Source: Wielerella bovis (GTDB taxonomy: Bacteria > Pseudomonadota > Gammaproteobacteria > Burkholderiales > Neisseriaceae). Taken from it: a DNA stretch of 64,000 nt. Within the stretch, counting starts at the first letter, position 1; each line of letters begins with the position of its first letter. The notes beneath the pieces are model-generated. The model saw only the letters and a program-made list of their open reading frames with translations, did not search any database and was not told the DNA's origin. A program made the translations under genes and the position numbers. The stretch is from positions 1,488,001-1,552,000 of the forward strand of contig NZ_CP092361.1 in assembly GCF_022354465.1 (NCBI RefSeq), given 5' to 3'. Shown one piece after another: positions 30,461 through 41,119 of the stretch.

Positions 30461-30960
30461 ATGAATCAGAAACCTTTTACCATAAAATCCCTAAGAAGCT
30501 GATTTATATCAGCTTTATACTTGCTATTTTAGTGGATTTTATCCCACTTTCAGGCAGCCTTTTTTACTGGCTACCTGAATTTACTGCCTTAATATTAATG
30601 TATTGGGCAATTAACCGTCCACAAAATGTGGGTATTGGCACCGCTTTCATTTTAGGCTTACTTATAGATATTGGCATCGCAGCACCTTTAGGAGAACACG
30701 CTTTAGCATACATCTTTTCTCTCTATTCAGTGATTCACAACCGTCGCCAAATCGTGTTATATAATTACGGTATTCAAGCCATTGTGGTTTTTGCCGCTCT
30801 AATGTGTAGCGAAATCATTTTAACCTTGATTCGTTTGCGTTTTACCCATCATTTTAATGGTTGGACAACTTTTCTCGCACCCTTTGTTGGGGCATTATTG
30901 TGGCCATTGTTAAACAAAATTATGGTTTCCATTTTGAATTTCTATTACCTCCGCCGATGA
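30457..30960 (+). CDS. mreD: Rod shape-determining protein MreD
   Basis: 167 residues with five or six hydrophobic segments and the family stretch IGTAFILGLLIDIGIAAPLG. Its ATG overlaps the mreC stop (ATGA), and its own stop overlaps the mrdA start in the same way. A DUS in the second loop gives SGSLFYW. Confidence 0.93.
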   Translation: MNESETFYHKIPKKLIYISFILAILVDFIPLSGSLFYWLPEFTALILMYWAINRPQNVGIGTAFILGLLIDIGIAAPLGEHALAYIFSLYSVIHNRRQIVLYNYGIQAIVVFAALMCSEIILTLIRLRFTHHFNGWTTFLAPFVGALLWPLLNKIMVSILNFYYLRR

Positions 30961-33029
30961 AAACACCACGTCAGCTTTCAGGCAGCCTTTCATACCAAAT
31001 CAACAACCGCCATCGTGATTTTATTTTGCGATTGGTGGTTGCTTTTGTGTTTATTTTAATTTTATTTAGCTTGCTTATTGCGCGTTTTGTCTTTTTGCAA
31101 GTCCGTAAACACGATGAATACGTTGCCCGAGCAACAACTAATCGTATTACACTGATACCAACTCCTCCCATTCGTGGCGAAATTACCGATGTAAATGGCA
31201 TTGTGTTGGCACAAAATTATCCTGCCTATTCGCTTGAAATTATTCCCAATCAAATTGAAGGCAAAACTGAAGATTTGATTGAGGCACTCAAAGCGTATGT
31301 AACTTTGGACGAGGCAGATTTGCGCCGTTTTAAAAAATTTCGTGCCGATTATCGCTCATATGAAAAAGTGCCCCTCAAATTAAAATTAACACCCGATGAA
31401 GCCTCACGCCTTGCCGCACATTTGTATCGTTTCAAAGGTGTAGAAATTAATGCGCGTACATTCCGTGAATATCCATTTGGTCCATTGACTGCTCATTTTC
31501 TAGGTTATATTGGACGTATCAGCGACCGCGATATGGAAAAATTGACCGAAAATAATCGTGCTATGGCGTATCGCGGTACAACACATATTGGCAAATCAGG
31601 TTTGGAAGCATTTTATGAAGAGCAGTTGCATGGTTCACCTGGTTATCAAGAAGTAGAAAAAGATGCGGCAGGTAATATCATGCGGATTATTCGTTCTGAA
31701 CCTGCACAAACAGGACAAACTTTACGTTTATCCATGGATATTCGCTTACAACAAGAAGCTGACCGTCTGATGCATAATCGTCGCGGTGCTATGGTTGCGA
31801 TTGACCCTCAAACAGGTGGTATTTTAGCCTTTGTTTCTAAACCCAATTTTGACCCTAATATTTTCATTGATGGCATTGACAGCGAAAGTTGGAAAGCATT
31901 GAATGAAAACTGGCAACGTCCATTAATCAACCGTGTAACACAAGGTTTGTATCCACCAGGTTCCACTTTCAAGCCATTCATGGCAATGGCATTATTAGAA
32001 AGTGGCAAAATCACACAAACTTCCATTGTGCCCGCTCCAGGTGCTTGGAGTATTCCTGGTACAACACACCAATTCCGTGATTCAGTACGCAGTGGACACG
32101 GCGCAGTTAATTTATCACGTGCCATTCAAGTGTCTTCGGATACCTTTTTCTATCGACTCGGTTTTGAAATGGGCATCAACCGCACTTATCCTTATTTGGC
32201 TGCTTTCGGTTTAGGTTCTCCAACGGGCATTGATTTACCAGGTGAATATCGCGGCATTCTGCCTAGCCCAGAATGGAAAGCCAAACGTTTTGCCAAAGGT
32301 ACCGAAAAGCAACGTCATTGGAATCCTGCCGAAATGGTTCCTGTTAGTATCGGACAGGGTTACAACACCTACACACCTTTACAAATGGCACATGCCACCG
32401 CTATTTTGGCAAATAATGGCGTAGTTTTCCGTCCACATTTGGTTAAAGAAATACTGGACCATGAAAACCAACAAATTACCGTTATTGACCCTAAACCTGA
32501 ACGCATTTTGCCGTATAGTCAAAGCAATTTTAACTACATCAAACATGCGATGCAGCGTGTATTGCAACCAGGCGGAACAGCATACAAAAAAATTGGTAGT
32601 GGCTTGCATTACACTATGGCAGGCAAAACGGGAACAGCACAAGTTGTCCAAATCAAACAAGGTGAAAAATACAATGCCGCAGCCTTGCGTGTACAACACC
32701 GTGACCATGCTTGGTTTATTGCCTTTGCACCTGTAGATAAACCACAAATTGCTGTTGCTGTCATTTTGGAAAATGCAGGCTGGGGGTCAAATGCCGCACC
32801 ATTGGCTCGTCGTTTGACTGACTTCTATTTATTACGCTTAAAACGTGGTCAATTAAGCAACGAAGTTAAAGGAGCGCGACAAACTGCCAATCCATTGTTG
32901 CAACTGAATGCGCCATTGGTCAAACAAAAAAATAGCGTTCAGGCTGCCTTTGAAGCAGTTGCTCAAGAAAAATCTGCGGTTCAGGCTGCCTCTCAACCTG
33001 CCGCCGCATCAACTGAAAGATTTGAATAA
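30957..33029 (+). CDS. mrdA: Penicillin-binding protein 2, peptidoglycan transpeptidase
   Basis: The elongation-specific transpeptidase. About 690 residues: N-terminal membrane helix (about 20-43), dimerisation domain with RGEITDVNGIVLAQNYPAYSL, and the penicillin-binding domain with catalytic Ser in PPGSTFKPF (SxxK), SSD in IQVSSDTFFYRL (SxN-type) and KTGT in AGKTGTAQVV. The start is the ATG overlapping the mreD stop; the open frame extends upstream inside mreD but that is not coding. The C-terminal tail after about 640 carries two in-frame DUS (VQAAFEAV, VQAASQP). Confidence 0.95.
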   Translation: MKTPRQLSGSLSYQINNRHRDFILRLVVAFVFILILFSLLIARFVFLQVRKHDEYVARATTNRITLIPTPPIRGEITDVNGIVLAQNYPAYSLEIIPNQIEGKTEDLIEALKAYVTLDEADLRRFKKFRADYRSYEKVPLKLKLTPDEASRLAAHLYRFKGVEINARTFREYPFGPLTAHFLGYIGRISDRDMEKLTENNRAMAYRGTTHIGKSGLEAFYEEQLHGSPGYQEVEKDAAGNIMRIIRSEPAQTGQTLRLSMDIRLQQEADRLMHNRRGAMVAIDPQTGGILAFVSKPNFDPNIFIDGIDSESWKALNENWQRPLINRVTQGLYPPGSTFKPFMAMALLESGKITQTSIVPAPGAWSIPGTTHQFRDSVRSGHGAVNLSRAIQVSSDTFFYRLGFEMGINRTYPYLAAFGLGSPTGIDLPGEYRGILPSPEWKAKRFAKGTEKQRHWNPAEMVPVSIGQGYNTYTPLQMAHATAILANNGVVFRPHLVKEILDHENQQITVIDPKPERILPYSQSNFNYIKHAMQRVLQPGGTAYKKIGSGLHYTMAGKTGTAQVVQIKQGEKYNAAALRVQHRDHAWFIAFAPVDKPQIAVAVILENAGWGSNAAPLARRLTDFYLLRLKRGQLSNEVKGARQTANPLLQLNAPLVKQKNSVQAAFEAVAQEKSAVQAASQPAAASTERFE

Positions 33030-34153
33030 TGTCAAACCATAAAGATGATGCCAACTGGCTTATTAAATTCAAAAATTTATTTTGGGATCCGCTTGACCCT
33101 TGGCTATTTTATGCAGTACTGACCATTTATGTAATGAGTATGTTTCTGCTATATTCTGCCGATGGGCAAGACATTGGTCGCTTGGAAAACAAAACCATAC
33201 ATACCATTCTAGGTGTCGGATTATTATTGATTTTTGCGCGAATTCGTCCACAAATTTTAAGTAACTTTGCCCTACCCATGTATGTGATTGGTGTTGTTTT
33301 ACTGCTGGGCGTTCATTTTTTTGGGATAACCGTAAACGGCTCAACTCGCTGGCTCAATCTCGGCATTGTGCGCTTACAGCCGTCTGAAATCATGAAAATT
33401 GGTTTACCCATGACCGTTGCATGGTTTTTTCAGCGATATGAAAGCAATCTCGCATGGTTTCACTATATCGCAGCCTTGGTTATCATTATGATTCCAGGCG
33501 TATTGATTTTAAAACAGCCCGATTTGGGTACAGCAACCTTAATTATGGCATCAGGTTTATTTGTCATGTTTTTTGCTGGTTTTCCATGGAAAGCCTTGCT
33601 TGCCTCCATTATCGGTTTTTGTGCCGCTATGCCCCTTATTTGGACTTATGGGTTGCACAATTATCAAAAAGTCCGCATCATGACCCTGCTTGACCCAAGC
33701 AAAGACCCACTTGGTGCTGGCTATCATATTTTACAATCCATGATTGCCATCGGTTCAGGCGGTGTATGGGGCAAAGGTTGGTTAAACGGAACCCAAACCC
33801 ATTTGGACTACATTCCCGAAGCCACCACCGACTTTATCTTTGCCGTATATGGCGAAGAATTTGGCTTAATCGGCAATATCTTGCTGCTACTGGTGTATAC
33901 TATTATTTTGGGACGCGGTTTATATATTTCATCCAAAGCACCCACGCTGTATAGTCGCACATTGGCTGGTGCATTGACCATGACATTTTTCTGTTATGTC
34001 TTTGTGAATATGGGAATGGTAAGCGGTATTTTGCCCGTAGTCGGCGTTCCCCTTCCCCTTGTCAGCTACGGCGGTACTGCAACCTTATCTATTATGTTTA
34101 TCATTGCATTATTAATGGGTATCGCCAATCAGGGAAAACAAAAACATTACTGA
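33029..34153 (+). CDS. rodA: SEDS peptidoglycan glycosyltransferase RodA
   Basis: 374 residues with about ten membrane helices. SEDS signatures: NGSTRWLNLGIVRLQPSEIMKI (about 95), KQPDLGTATLI (about 160), and the C-terminal NMGMVSGILPVVGVPLPLVSYGGT (about 325). RodA polymerises glycan with PBP2, encoded just upstream; the two overlap by one base (TAATG). Same protein is also called MrdB. Confidence 0.96.
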   Translation: MSNHKDDANWLIKFKNLFWDPLDPWLFYAVLTIYVMSMFLLYSADGQDIGRLENKTIHTILGVGLLLIFARIRPQILSNFALPMYVIGVVLLLGVHFFGITVNGSTRWLNLGIVRLQPSEIMKIGLPMTVAWFFQRYESNLAWFHYIAALVIIMIPGVLILKQPDLGTATLIMASGLFVMFFAGFPWKALLASIIGFCAAMPLIWTYGLHNYQKVRIMTLLDPSKDPLGAGYHILQSMIAIGSGGVWGKGWLNGTQTHLDYIPEATTDFIFAVYGEEFGLIGNILLLLVYTIILGRGLYISSKAPTLYSRTLAGALTMTFFCYVFVNMGMVSGILPVVGVPLPLVSYGGTATLSIMFIIALLMGIANQGKQKHY

Positions 34154-34169
34154 TATTTTCCCAATGAAA

Positions 34170-34206
34170 ATGCAGCCTGAAAATTGTATAATTTTTCAGG
34201 CTGCAT
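34170..34206 (+). terminator. DUS inverted-pair terminator of the mre operon
   Basis: ATGCAGCCTGAAAATTGTAT-ending left arm and ATTTTTCAGGCTGCAT right arm form a 14-bp stem shortly after the rodA stop. Two further DUS (about 34214 and 34251) form a second possible hairpin before marC. Confidence 0.7.
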
Positions 34207-34278
34207 CCATCTTTTCAGGCTGCCCTATATCAATATATTTTTTCAAAAAGCAGCCTGAAAAAATTAAGGAGTATAAAA

Positions 34279-34935
34279 ATGAACTTTGAACTTGGAAAAC
34301 TATTTCTTGCACTCGTCGTCTTAATCAACCCATTGGGTGCACTAGCCATTTATCTAGAACTAACTCAAAACTTTACTAAACGCGAACGTCGCCAAGTGGC
34401 ACGCCTTGCTGCATTCAGCGTGTTAATGTTAGCTGTTGTATTTACATTAACTGGTTCATTATTATTAAAAATACTCGGTATTCGCATTGGCTCATTCCAA
34501 ATTGGTGGCGGTATTTTATTATTTTTGATTTCTGTATCCATGGTCAGAGGTGGCAGCAATCCCGCTAAACCCGACATTGGCACCAGTGAAAATAATGAAA
34601 TCCAAATTAAAACACCACAAAAAACAGATTTAGCTTCCATCGCCGTCGTTCCCATTGCCATGCCAATGATGATTGGACCTGGTGGTATTTCTGCCGTTAT
34701 TATTCAATCCACTGCTGCACAAACTATTCAAGACACTTTACTTCTACTCGGTGCAGACGTATTGGTTGCCGCATTATGTTATTTGGGATTGATTACCGCC
34801 GACAAAATCAGCAAATGGTTGGGGCAAACAGGTTTGACCATTTTCAACCGCATTATGGGCATGATGCTCGCCGCCGTATCCATTGAAATTATTTTGGCAG
34901 GCGCACGCAGTCTGTTACCACAATGGTTCTCCTAA
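34279..34935 (+). CDS. MarC family inner-membrane protein
   Basis: 218 residues with six membrane helices. The family opening LFLALVVLINPLGALAIYLELT and the central SIAVVPIAMPMMIGPGGISAVI (the NPxG and GPG motifs) identify the MarC/YhgN family, whose function is not settled. A perfect AAGGAG precedes the ATG. DUS pairs flank the gene on both sides. Confidence 0.9.
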   Translation: MNFELGKLFLALVVLINPLGALAIYLELTQNFTKRERRQVARLAAFSVLMLAVVFTLTGSLLLKILGIRIGSFQIGGGILLFLISVSMVRGGSNPAKPDIGTSENNEIQIKTPQKTDLASIAVVPIAMPMMIGPGGISAVIIQSTAAQTIQDTLLLLGADVLVAALCYLGLITADKISKWLGQTGLTIFNRIMGMMLAAVSIEIILAGARSLLPQWFS

Positions 34936-34958
34936 ATAATATCTAAAGTTAAATATAC

Positions 34959-35008
34959 TTTCAGGCTGCCTGATTATTTTTTGTGATACCATTAGGCAGC
35001 CTGAAAAA
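34959..35008 (+). terminator. DUS inverted-pair terminator after marC
   Basis: TTTCAGGCTGCCTGA and TTAGGCAGCCTGAAAAAAAA form a stem with a 20-base loop, followed by the A-run of the other strand. It separates marC from ratA. Confidence 0.6.
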
Positions 35009-35031
35009 AAACCTTTTCCTAATTAACCATT

Positions 35032-35466
35032 ATGTCTCACCAAACCATACGCAAAACCGTCCTGTCGCCACACAGCGCAGACAAAATGTTCCAACTCGTG
35101 GACCGCGCCGAAGATTATCCCAACTTCCTACCATGGTATGGGCATACCGAAATCCTGTTTCGCAGCGAAACCGAACTCAAAGCACGCCTACACATGGATT
35201 ACATGGGCGTTCAACAATCTTTCGCCACCCACAACCACAATATCCCCAACCGCGAAATCCGCATCAACTTACTGGAAGGACCATTCAAATCGCTGCACGG
35301 TACATGGACATTTGTCCCCTTGGGCGATGACGCATGCCAAATCCAATTTGAATTACACTACGAATTAACAGGCATACTCACGCGCCTGCTCACACCCGTA
35401 TTCAACAGCGTAACCAACAAACTAGTGGACGCATTCATCAAAGAAGCAGACAAACGCTATGGCTAA
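35032..35466 (+). CDS. ratA: RatA / COQ10-like START-domain protein
   Basis: 144 residues of the polyketide-cyclase/START superfamily, matching RatA (YfjG): VDRAEDYPNFLPWYGHTEIL, then NIPNREIRINLLEGPFKSLHGTW and the C-terminal LVDAFIKEADKRYG. E. coli RatA was reported to block 70S ribosome assembly, while mitochondrial Coq10 homologues assist ubiquinone function; which applies here is open. It overlaps rnfH by eight bases, the standard partner. Confidence 0.9.
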   Translation: MSHQTIRKTVLSPHSADKMFQLVDRAEDYPNFLPWYGHTEILFRSETELKARLHMDYMGVQQSFATHNHNIPNREIRINLLEGPFKSLHGTWTFVPLGDDACQIQFELHYELTGILTRLLTPVFNSVTNKLVDAFIKEADKRYG

Positions 35467-35740
35467 ACTCACGATTGAAGTCGCATACGGCACGGCGCAA
35501 AAACAAAAATTATATCGCTTGCAACTGGACGAACCTTGCACCGCACGGCAAGCCGCCATCGCCGCCCAAGTTTGTCACGACTTTCCCGAAGCGCAGCCTG
35601 AAACCGCACCGCTGGGCATTTTCGGCAAAATCGTTCCAGATGAACAACTGTTACACGATGGCGACCGCGTAGAAATCTATCGTCCCCTACTCGCCGACCC
35701 GAAAGAAGCACGGCGTAAACGTGTCGCACAACAAAAATAA
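35459..35740 (+). CDS. RnfH family ubiquitin-like-fold protein
   Basis: 93 residues: MAKLTIEVAYGTAQKQKLYR, then PLGIFGKIVPDEQLLHDGDRVEIYRPLLADPKEARRKR, whose GIFGK...L.dGDRVEIYRPL..DPKE.RR pattern defines the RnfH (RatB) family. A DUS encodes part of the AQPETAP loop. Function unknown despite co-occurrence with ratA. Confidence 0.92.
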   Translation: MAKLTIEVAYGTAQKQKLYRLQLDEPCTARQAAIAAQVCHDFPEAQPETAPLGIFGKIVPDEQLLHDGDRVEIYRPLLADPKEARRKRVAQQK

Positions 35741-35743
35741 ATC

Positions 35744-35787
35744 AAAGGCAGCCTGAAAATACCGAAAATATATTTTCAGGCTGCCTA
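35744..35787 (+). terminator. DUS inverted-pair terminator after ratA-rnfH
   Basis: AAAGGCAGCCTGAAAATA and TATTTTCAGGCTGCCTAAA form a 17-bp stem, ending 16 bases before pth. Confidence 0.7.
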
Positions 35788-35803
35788 AACCAAAAGGAAT
35801 CGT

Positions 35804-36376
35804 ATGAATATTAAATTGATTGTTGGATTAGGCAACATCGGCAGCGAATACGAACACACGCGCCACAACGCAGGTTTTTGGTTTGTGGACGAACTCGCAT
35901 GGCAGATGAAAGCCAGTTTCAAAAGCGAAAAAAAATTCTTTGGCGAAGTGGCACGCATCGCCCGTCCCGAAGGCGATTTGTGGCTGCTCAAACCCGAAAC
36001 TTACATGAATTTATCGGGCAAAGCCGTTGCCGCACTCGCTCAGTTTTACAAAATCCAGCCCGATGAAATTTTGGTGGTGCATGACGAATTGGATATTCCT
36101 TGCGGACAAATCCGCTTCAAACTTGGTGGTGGCAATGGCGGACACAATGGTTTAAAAGACATTCAAGCCAAATTTGGTACGCCCGATTTCTACCGTTTGC
36201 GTTTGGGCATTGGACACCCAGGGGAACGCAATTTAGTCGTAGGTTTCGTGTTGAACAAACCGCCTGCCGCCGAACGCCAATTAATTGACGATGCCATCAC
36301 CAAATCACTGCGCGCCATGCCCGATATTCTGGCTGGCAATAAAGAAGAAGCCGTGCGTTTTTTACACAGCAAATAA
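35804..36376 (+). CDS. pth: Peptidyl-tRNA hydrolase
   Basis: Releases tRNA from prematurely dropped peptidyl-tRNA. 190 residues with [20 protein letters not shown] (catalytic His in TRHNAGF, about 23), [13 protein letters not shown] (about 66-78) and [11 protein letters not shown] with catalytic Asp (about 96). Length is typical. Followed by pyrF after 36 bp containing a single DUS. Confidence 0.96.
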   Translation: MNIKLIVGLGNIGSEYEHTRHNAGFWFVDELAWQMKASFKSEKKFFGEVARIARPEGDLWLLKPETYMNLSGKAVAALAQFYKIQPDEILVVHDELDIPCGQIRFKLGGGNGGHNGLKDIQAKFGTPDFYRLRLGIGHPGERNLVVGFVLNKPPAAERQLIDDAITKSLRAMPDILAGNKEEAVRFLHSK

Positions 36377-36412
36377 TTTTTCAGGCTGCCTATTTATTCA
36401 CGAAAGCACATC

Positions 36413-37156
36413 ATGAATCCATTGATTACCGATTATCCTGTATCCACCGCACCCACGCCCGTGATTGTCGCGCTGGATTTTGCCAACGAACACGACACGC
36501 TTGCCTTTGTGCGCCAACTATCGCCCGATTTGTGTCAATTAAAAATCGGCAAAGAATTATTTACCGCCACAGGACGCAGTCTTGCCGAAAAACTCATCAA
36601 TCAAGGTTTCAAATTATTTTTGGATTTGAAATACCACGATATTCCCAACACCGTTGCCCAAGCCTGCAAAGTTGCCGCTGAAATGGGCGTGTGGATTGTG
36701 GATATGCACGCATCGGGCGGTCGCCGCATGATGGAAGCCGCCGCCGAAGCCGTTGCCCACTATTCGCAACGCCCACATCTCATCGGCGTAACCGTTTTGA
36801 CCAGCATGGAAGCGGCAGATTTGCACGAAATCGGTTTGAGCCAATCGCCCGAAGAATTGGTATTGCGCTGGGCAAAATTAAGCCAAAGTTCAGGTTTGGA
36901 CGGCGTGGTTTGTTCCGCGCAAGAAGCACGCCTTTTGCGCCAACATTTGGGCAATGATTTTTTGTTGGTAACCCCCGGCATTCGGCTCAACACCGCCAAC
37001 AACAGCGATGACCAACGCCGCATTATGACACCAGCAGAAGCATTGACAGCAGGTTCCAGTTATTTAGTAATGGGTCGCCCAATTACCCAAGCTGCCCATC
37101 CAGCTGCCGTTTTACGTGAAATCAACGCCCAAGCTGCACAATTATTATCCGCTTAA
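36413..37156 (+). CDS. pyrF: Orotidine 5'-phosphate decarboxylase
   Basis: Final UMP biosynthesis step. 247 residues; VIVALDFANEH near residue 18 and the catalytic Lys/Asp motif FLDLKYHDIPNTV near residue 69, then GVTVLTS and LVTPGIRL, and a closing VMGRPITQA. Length is slightly above the bacterial norm of about 235-240. Downstream is a large repeat region. Confidence 0.96.
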   Translation: MNPLITDYPVSTAPTPVIVALDFANEHDTLAFVRQLSPDLCQLKIGKELFTATGRSLAEKLINQGFKLFLDLKYHDIPNTVAQACKVAAEMGVWIVDMHASGGRRMMEAAAEAVAHYSQRPHLIGVTVLTSMEAADLHEIGLSQSPEELVLRWAKLSQSSGLDGVVCSAQEARLLRQHLGNDFLLVTPGIRLNTANNSDDQRRIMTPAEALTAGSSYLVMGRPITQAAHPAAVLREINAQAAQLLSA

Positions 37157-37163
37157 TCTTTCA

Positions 37164-37470
37164 TTGCAAAACCTATTCAGGCTGCCTGAAAACGCATATC
37201 TGATGTTGTTTATCTGATTTACAATACACGGCAATTTTTGGGATTGCTACCAATATGTCCCCTCCCTCGTCTCCAACGGGGGAGGGCTAGGGTGGGGGGA
37301 TAAATCTGTGAAAAATAAATATTCTTGAAAATCAAAGAGCAACCCCTACCCTAAACCTCCCCCGCCAGCGAGAGAGGTGATAAGTCTCAGGCAGCCAGAA
37401 AGATTTTTGTCGTGTACTGTGTATCGGATTCAAAAATCCGACCTACCATTTTTGAATTTTACAAAGGTTT
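37164..37470. repeat. TTTGCAAAACC repeat carrying a GC-rich hairpin insertion
   Basis: The left end TTGCAAAACCTATTCAGG and right end TTTACAAAGGTTTCAGG are the family ends. Inside is a GC-rich stretch, CCCCTCCCTCGTCTCCAACG at 37260 and following, and its rough inverse CCTCCCCCGCCAGCGAGAGA near 37360, which could fold into a large hairpin. The motif GTCGTGTACTG near 37408 and the end TCGGATTCAAAAATCCGACC form a second hairpin. No gene is visible in this 366-bp gap. Confidence 0.5.
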
Positions 37471-37522
37471 CAGGCTGCCTCTTCTCTAATAAGACAGCCT
37501 GAAAATATACAAATTATTCAAT

Positions 37523-38392
37523 ATGATACTTCATAAACTGTTTCAAAAAATCGCCCAATTTTCGCTACCCACACTACATCGCTGGGGCAATGCACTCGGT
37601 TATTTGATGTATTACACATCACCAAAAGACCGCCGCCGCATCCGCGAAAATCTCCGCATCGCCCAGCTACCCAGCGACAAAGTCACCATTATTCGCGTCT
37701 GCCAAGAAACCGTCAAAAGTGGCTTGGAATTGCCGATTGCATTTTTCAGGCAGCCTGAAAACATTGCTGCTTTATTTACCGAAATACATGGTTGGCAATA
37801 TATCCAACAAGCACTTGATAATAAACAAGGTTTATTGTTAATTACGCCACACATCGGCAGTTACGATTTGGCAGGACGCTACATCAGCGAACAACTTCCT
37901 TTTCCGCTCACCGCCATGTATAAACCACCCAAAATCAAGGTGTTGGACGAGATTATGCAAGCAGGACGAGTACGCGGCAAAGGCAAAACCGCGCCGACCA
38001 ATTTACACGGCGTAAAACAAGTGATGAAAGCCTTGCGCGATGGCGAAGCCACGATTGTTTTGCCCGACCATGTTCCCGCACCCACCGAAGGCGGCGATGG
38101 CGTGTGGGTAGATTTTTTTGGCAAACCTGCATTTACCATGACTTTGGCAGCCAAATTGGCGCAAATGAAAAATGTTGCCGCGCTGTTTTTTGTCGGCGAA
38201 CGCTTACCCGATGGACAAGGTTTCAGGCTGCATATTGAGCCTTTGCATGGCGAATTAACAGGCAATAAAAGCCACGATGCGCGTATTATCAATCAAAATG
38301 TAGAAAGTTTGATTCTCCGTTTTCCTTTGCAATATTTGTTTGCATACAATCGCTATAAACACCCCGCAGGTGCGCCTGAACGTCCTGAATAA
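37523..38392 (+). CDS. LpxL/HtrB-type acyltransferase
   Basis: 289 residues of the lysophospholipid/Kdo2-lipid-A acyltransferase family. The catalytic HxxxxD motif is HIGSYD (about 113-118), and a second conserved block is IVLPDHVPAPTEGGDGVWVDFFGKPAF (about 178-204). A membrane-associated N-terminus lacks a strong helix. A DUS encodes FFRQPENIAAL at about 75-85, and another overlaps FRLHIEP. Role: adding a secondary acyl chain to lipid A is likely; the exact chain and position cannot be read. Confidence 0.85.
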   Translation: MILHKLFQKIAQFSLPTLHRWGNALGYLMYYTSPKDRRRIRENLRIAQLPSDKVTIIRVCQETVKSGLELPIAFFRQPENIAALFTEIHGWQYIQQALDNKQGLLLITPHIGSYDLAGRYISEQLPFPLTAMYKPPKIKVLDEIMQAGRVRGKGKTAPTNLHGVKQVMKALRDGEATIVLPDHVPAPTEGGDGVWVDFFGKPAFTMTLAAKLAQMKNVAALFFVGERLPDGQGFRLHIEPLHGELTGNKSHDARIINQNVESLILRFPLQYLFAYNRYKHPAGAPERPE

Positions 38393-38427
38393 TGTTCAGG
38401 CTGCCTGAAAATATGGAGAAATTATAA

Positions 38428-39320
<893 letters not shown>

Positions 39321-39389
39321 TTTTTCAGGCTACCTATTGATTTTTCATCGTATAAAAGCAGCCTGAAAACACAAAACAGAAAGCCAATC

Positions 39390-39839
39390 ATGACCCCAGA
39401 ACAACTTTTTCAAATCGCCGCGCAATTATTAGACAAACTGGAAAACGAAGGCAGCGATGCCCTTTCCGATGCACAACACACCCTACTCGCCTATTGCTGG
39501 CTAGATAGCCAAGTGCAAGAAGGTGGTTTGGTGCAACTCATCGCATCAGGTTATGGCGAATACATTTTACTCAACCCCGTTGCCGACAGTTTACGCCGTT
39601 GGCGCATCAAACTCACGCCGCGCATTTTGGACAAAGCACGTGTTTTGTATCAACAATACGGCGCAGAAATCGAACACTTGGTGGACGAAAATCCCGACAT
39701 GGATTTGGACACCTTACGCCAACAATTCAATCAATTTGAAGAATTGGATGCCGATTATTTTGATTGTGCCGACGAAGATTTAGCTGCCGTATGCGAATAC
39801 GTTGCCACACATCTTGTTGATTTTGTTGATGCAGCCTGA
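39390..39839 (+). CDS. DMP19-like DNA-mimic protein (DUF4375)
   Basis: 149 residues and strongly acidic, especially after residue 105 (DENPDMDLDT, EELDADYFDCADED). The pattern AYCWLDSQVQEGGLVQLIASGYGEYILLNPVADSLRRW fits DUF4375, the family of Neisseria DMP19, which mimics DNA and inhibits the regulator NHTF. This is from memory and tentative. Its last Ala codons and TGA stop (GATGCAGCCTGAAA) come from a DUS. It is followed nine bases later by truA. Confidence 0.62.
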   Translation: MTPEQLFQIAAQLLDKLENEGSDALSDAQHTLLAYCWLDSQVQEGGLVQLIASGYGEYILLNPVADSLRRWRIKLTPRILDKARVLYQQYGAEIEHLVDENPDMDLDTLRQQFNQFEELDADYFDCADEDLAAVCEYVATHLVDFVDAA

Positions 39840-39848
39840 AAAAACATC

Positions 39849-40634
39849 ATGACACGATACGCACTCACCCTATCTTACGATGGCAGCCAATTTTTCGGTT
39901 TCCAAAAACAAGCCGCAGGTGTCGCCACCGTTCAGGCTGCTTTGGAACACGCGCTGACCCAAATCGCCCACGAACCCATCAACATCATCGCCGCAGGTCG
40001 CACCGACACAGGCGTACACGCCACCGCGCAAATCGTGCATTTTGACAGCGATGCCACGCGCCCACTTTCCGCATGGGTACGCGGTGTTAATGCACATTTG
40101 CCCAATGGCGTTGCCGTATTGCACGCGCAGACCGTTGCGCCCCATTTTCATGCACGATTTGATGCGTGTGGACGGCGGTATCGCTATCTTTTGCAAGCCG
40201 CGCCTGTGCGTTCGCCCTTGCTGATTGGGCGTGCCGGCTGGACACATTATGCGTTGGATTTGGACAAAATGCGCCAAGCCGCCACATTTTTGCTCGGTGA
40301 ACACGATTTTTCTAGTTTTCGCGCTGCCGAATGTCAAGCCAAATCACCAATCAAAACCATGTATGCGGTTGAACTTTCAGGCTGCCCTAATGGTTTGATT
40401 AAATTGGATATTCATGGTAATGCGTTTTTACATCATATGGTACGCAATATTGTTGGCGCGTTGGTATATGTTGGCTGCGGACGCATGAGCGTGAATGAAT
40501 TTGCCGAACTACTGGCTTTGCGCAGTCGTTTGACCGCGCCGCCGACATTTATGCCCGATGGTTTGTATTTGACAGGCGTGGATTATCCACCCGAATGGGG
40601 GATTAGGCAGCCTGAAATGCCAGATTGGCTGTAG
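39849..40634 (+). CDS. truA: tRNA pseudouridine synthase A
   Basis: TruA forms pseudouridine at positions 38-40 of the tRNA anticodon arm. 261 residues: [17 protein letters not shown] at the start, the catalytic Asp in [16 protein letters not shown] (about 54), RRYRYLL, and [17 protein letters not shown] (about 195). In-frame DUS encode [14 protein letters not shown] and the C-terminal [10 protein letters not shown]. Confidence 0.96.
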   Translation: MTRYALTLSYDGSQFFGFQKQAAGVATVQAALEHALTQIAHEPINIIAAGRTDTGVHATAQIVHFDSDATRPLSAWVRGVNAHLPNGVAVLHAQTVAPHFHARFDACGRRYRYLLQAAPVRSPLLIGRAGWTHYALDLDKMRQAATFLLGEHDFSSFRAAECQAKSPIKTMYAVELSGCPNGLIKLDIHGNAFLHHMVRNIVGALVYVGCGRMSVNEFAELLALRSRLTAPPTFMPDGLYLTGVDYPPEWGIRQPEMPDWL

Positions 40635-41119
40635 CAAAACTTCCTCAGTTTTGCCCCATTCAAACAATGGGTTCTATTTTTCAGGCTACCTAAAACCTGC
40701 GCAAAACCTGAAATGGTAGGTAGGATTCTCACATCCGATATTTTTCTAACTATGCAACTATTTGTTTTTATAGTGGATTCAATTTAAATCAGGACAAGGT
40801 GACAGCAACCACCGTGTACACATAGTACATAAGGGAGCTGGCAACGCTGTACTAGTTTAAATTGAATTCACTATAAATCGCTTTACAATTTTGGTGCACT
40901 ATCTGCAATCTCATTACAAAAACAAAACAGCAAATGCGATGATGTTCTCGTATTTGCCGTTTGTGTTTTAAGCTGTTCTAACTGCACCACTCAATGTGTA
41001 CACCACCTTGTGTCGTACAGACATACGATGGGTCAAACAGAAACAATACTTTGTCTTGCCTAATAAATTCAGGTAGAAAATTAGCATGCGATTGCGATGT
41101 GATTTTTAAAATCAGTCAT
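40635..41119. other. 485-bp gap with repeats and no convincing gene
   Basis: Contains a remnant of the TTTGCAAAACC family (AAACCTGCGCAAAACCTG near 40694, followed by a GGTAGGTAGGATTC motif), a complete miniature element (40769-40875) and about 240 bp of featureless AT-rich sequence. Confidence 0.6.
40769..40875. repeat. 107-bp miniature element, TATAGTG-type ends
   Basis: Begins TATAGTGGATTCAATTTAAA and ends TTTAAATTGAATTCACTATA; core GTGTACACATAGTACATAAGG. A standard member of the family. Confidence 0.85.

Noticed and set aside
35032..35740. ratA-rnfH as a toxin-antitoxin system
   Set aside because: The name RatA/RatB suggests it, but both are conserved housekeeping proteins of START and ubiquitin-like fold and the pair is widespread; no antitoxin behaviour can be read from the sequence.
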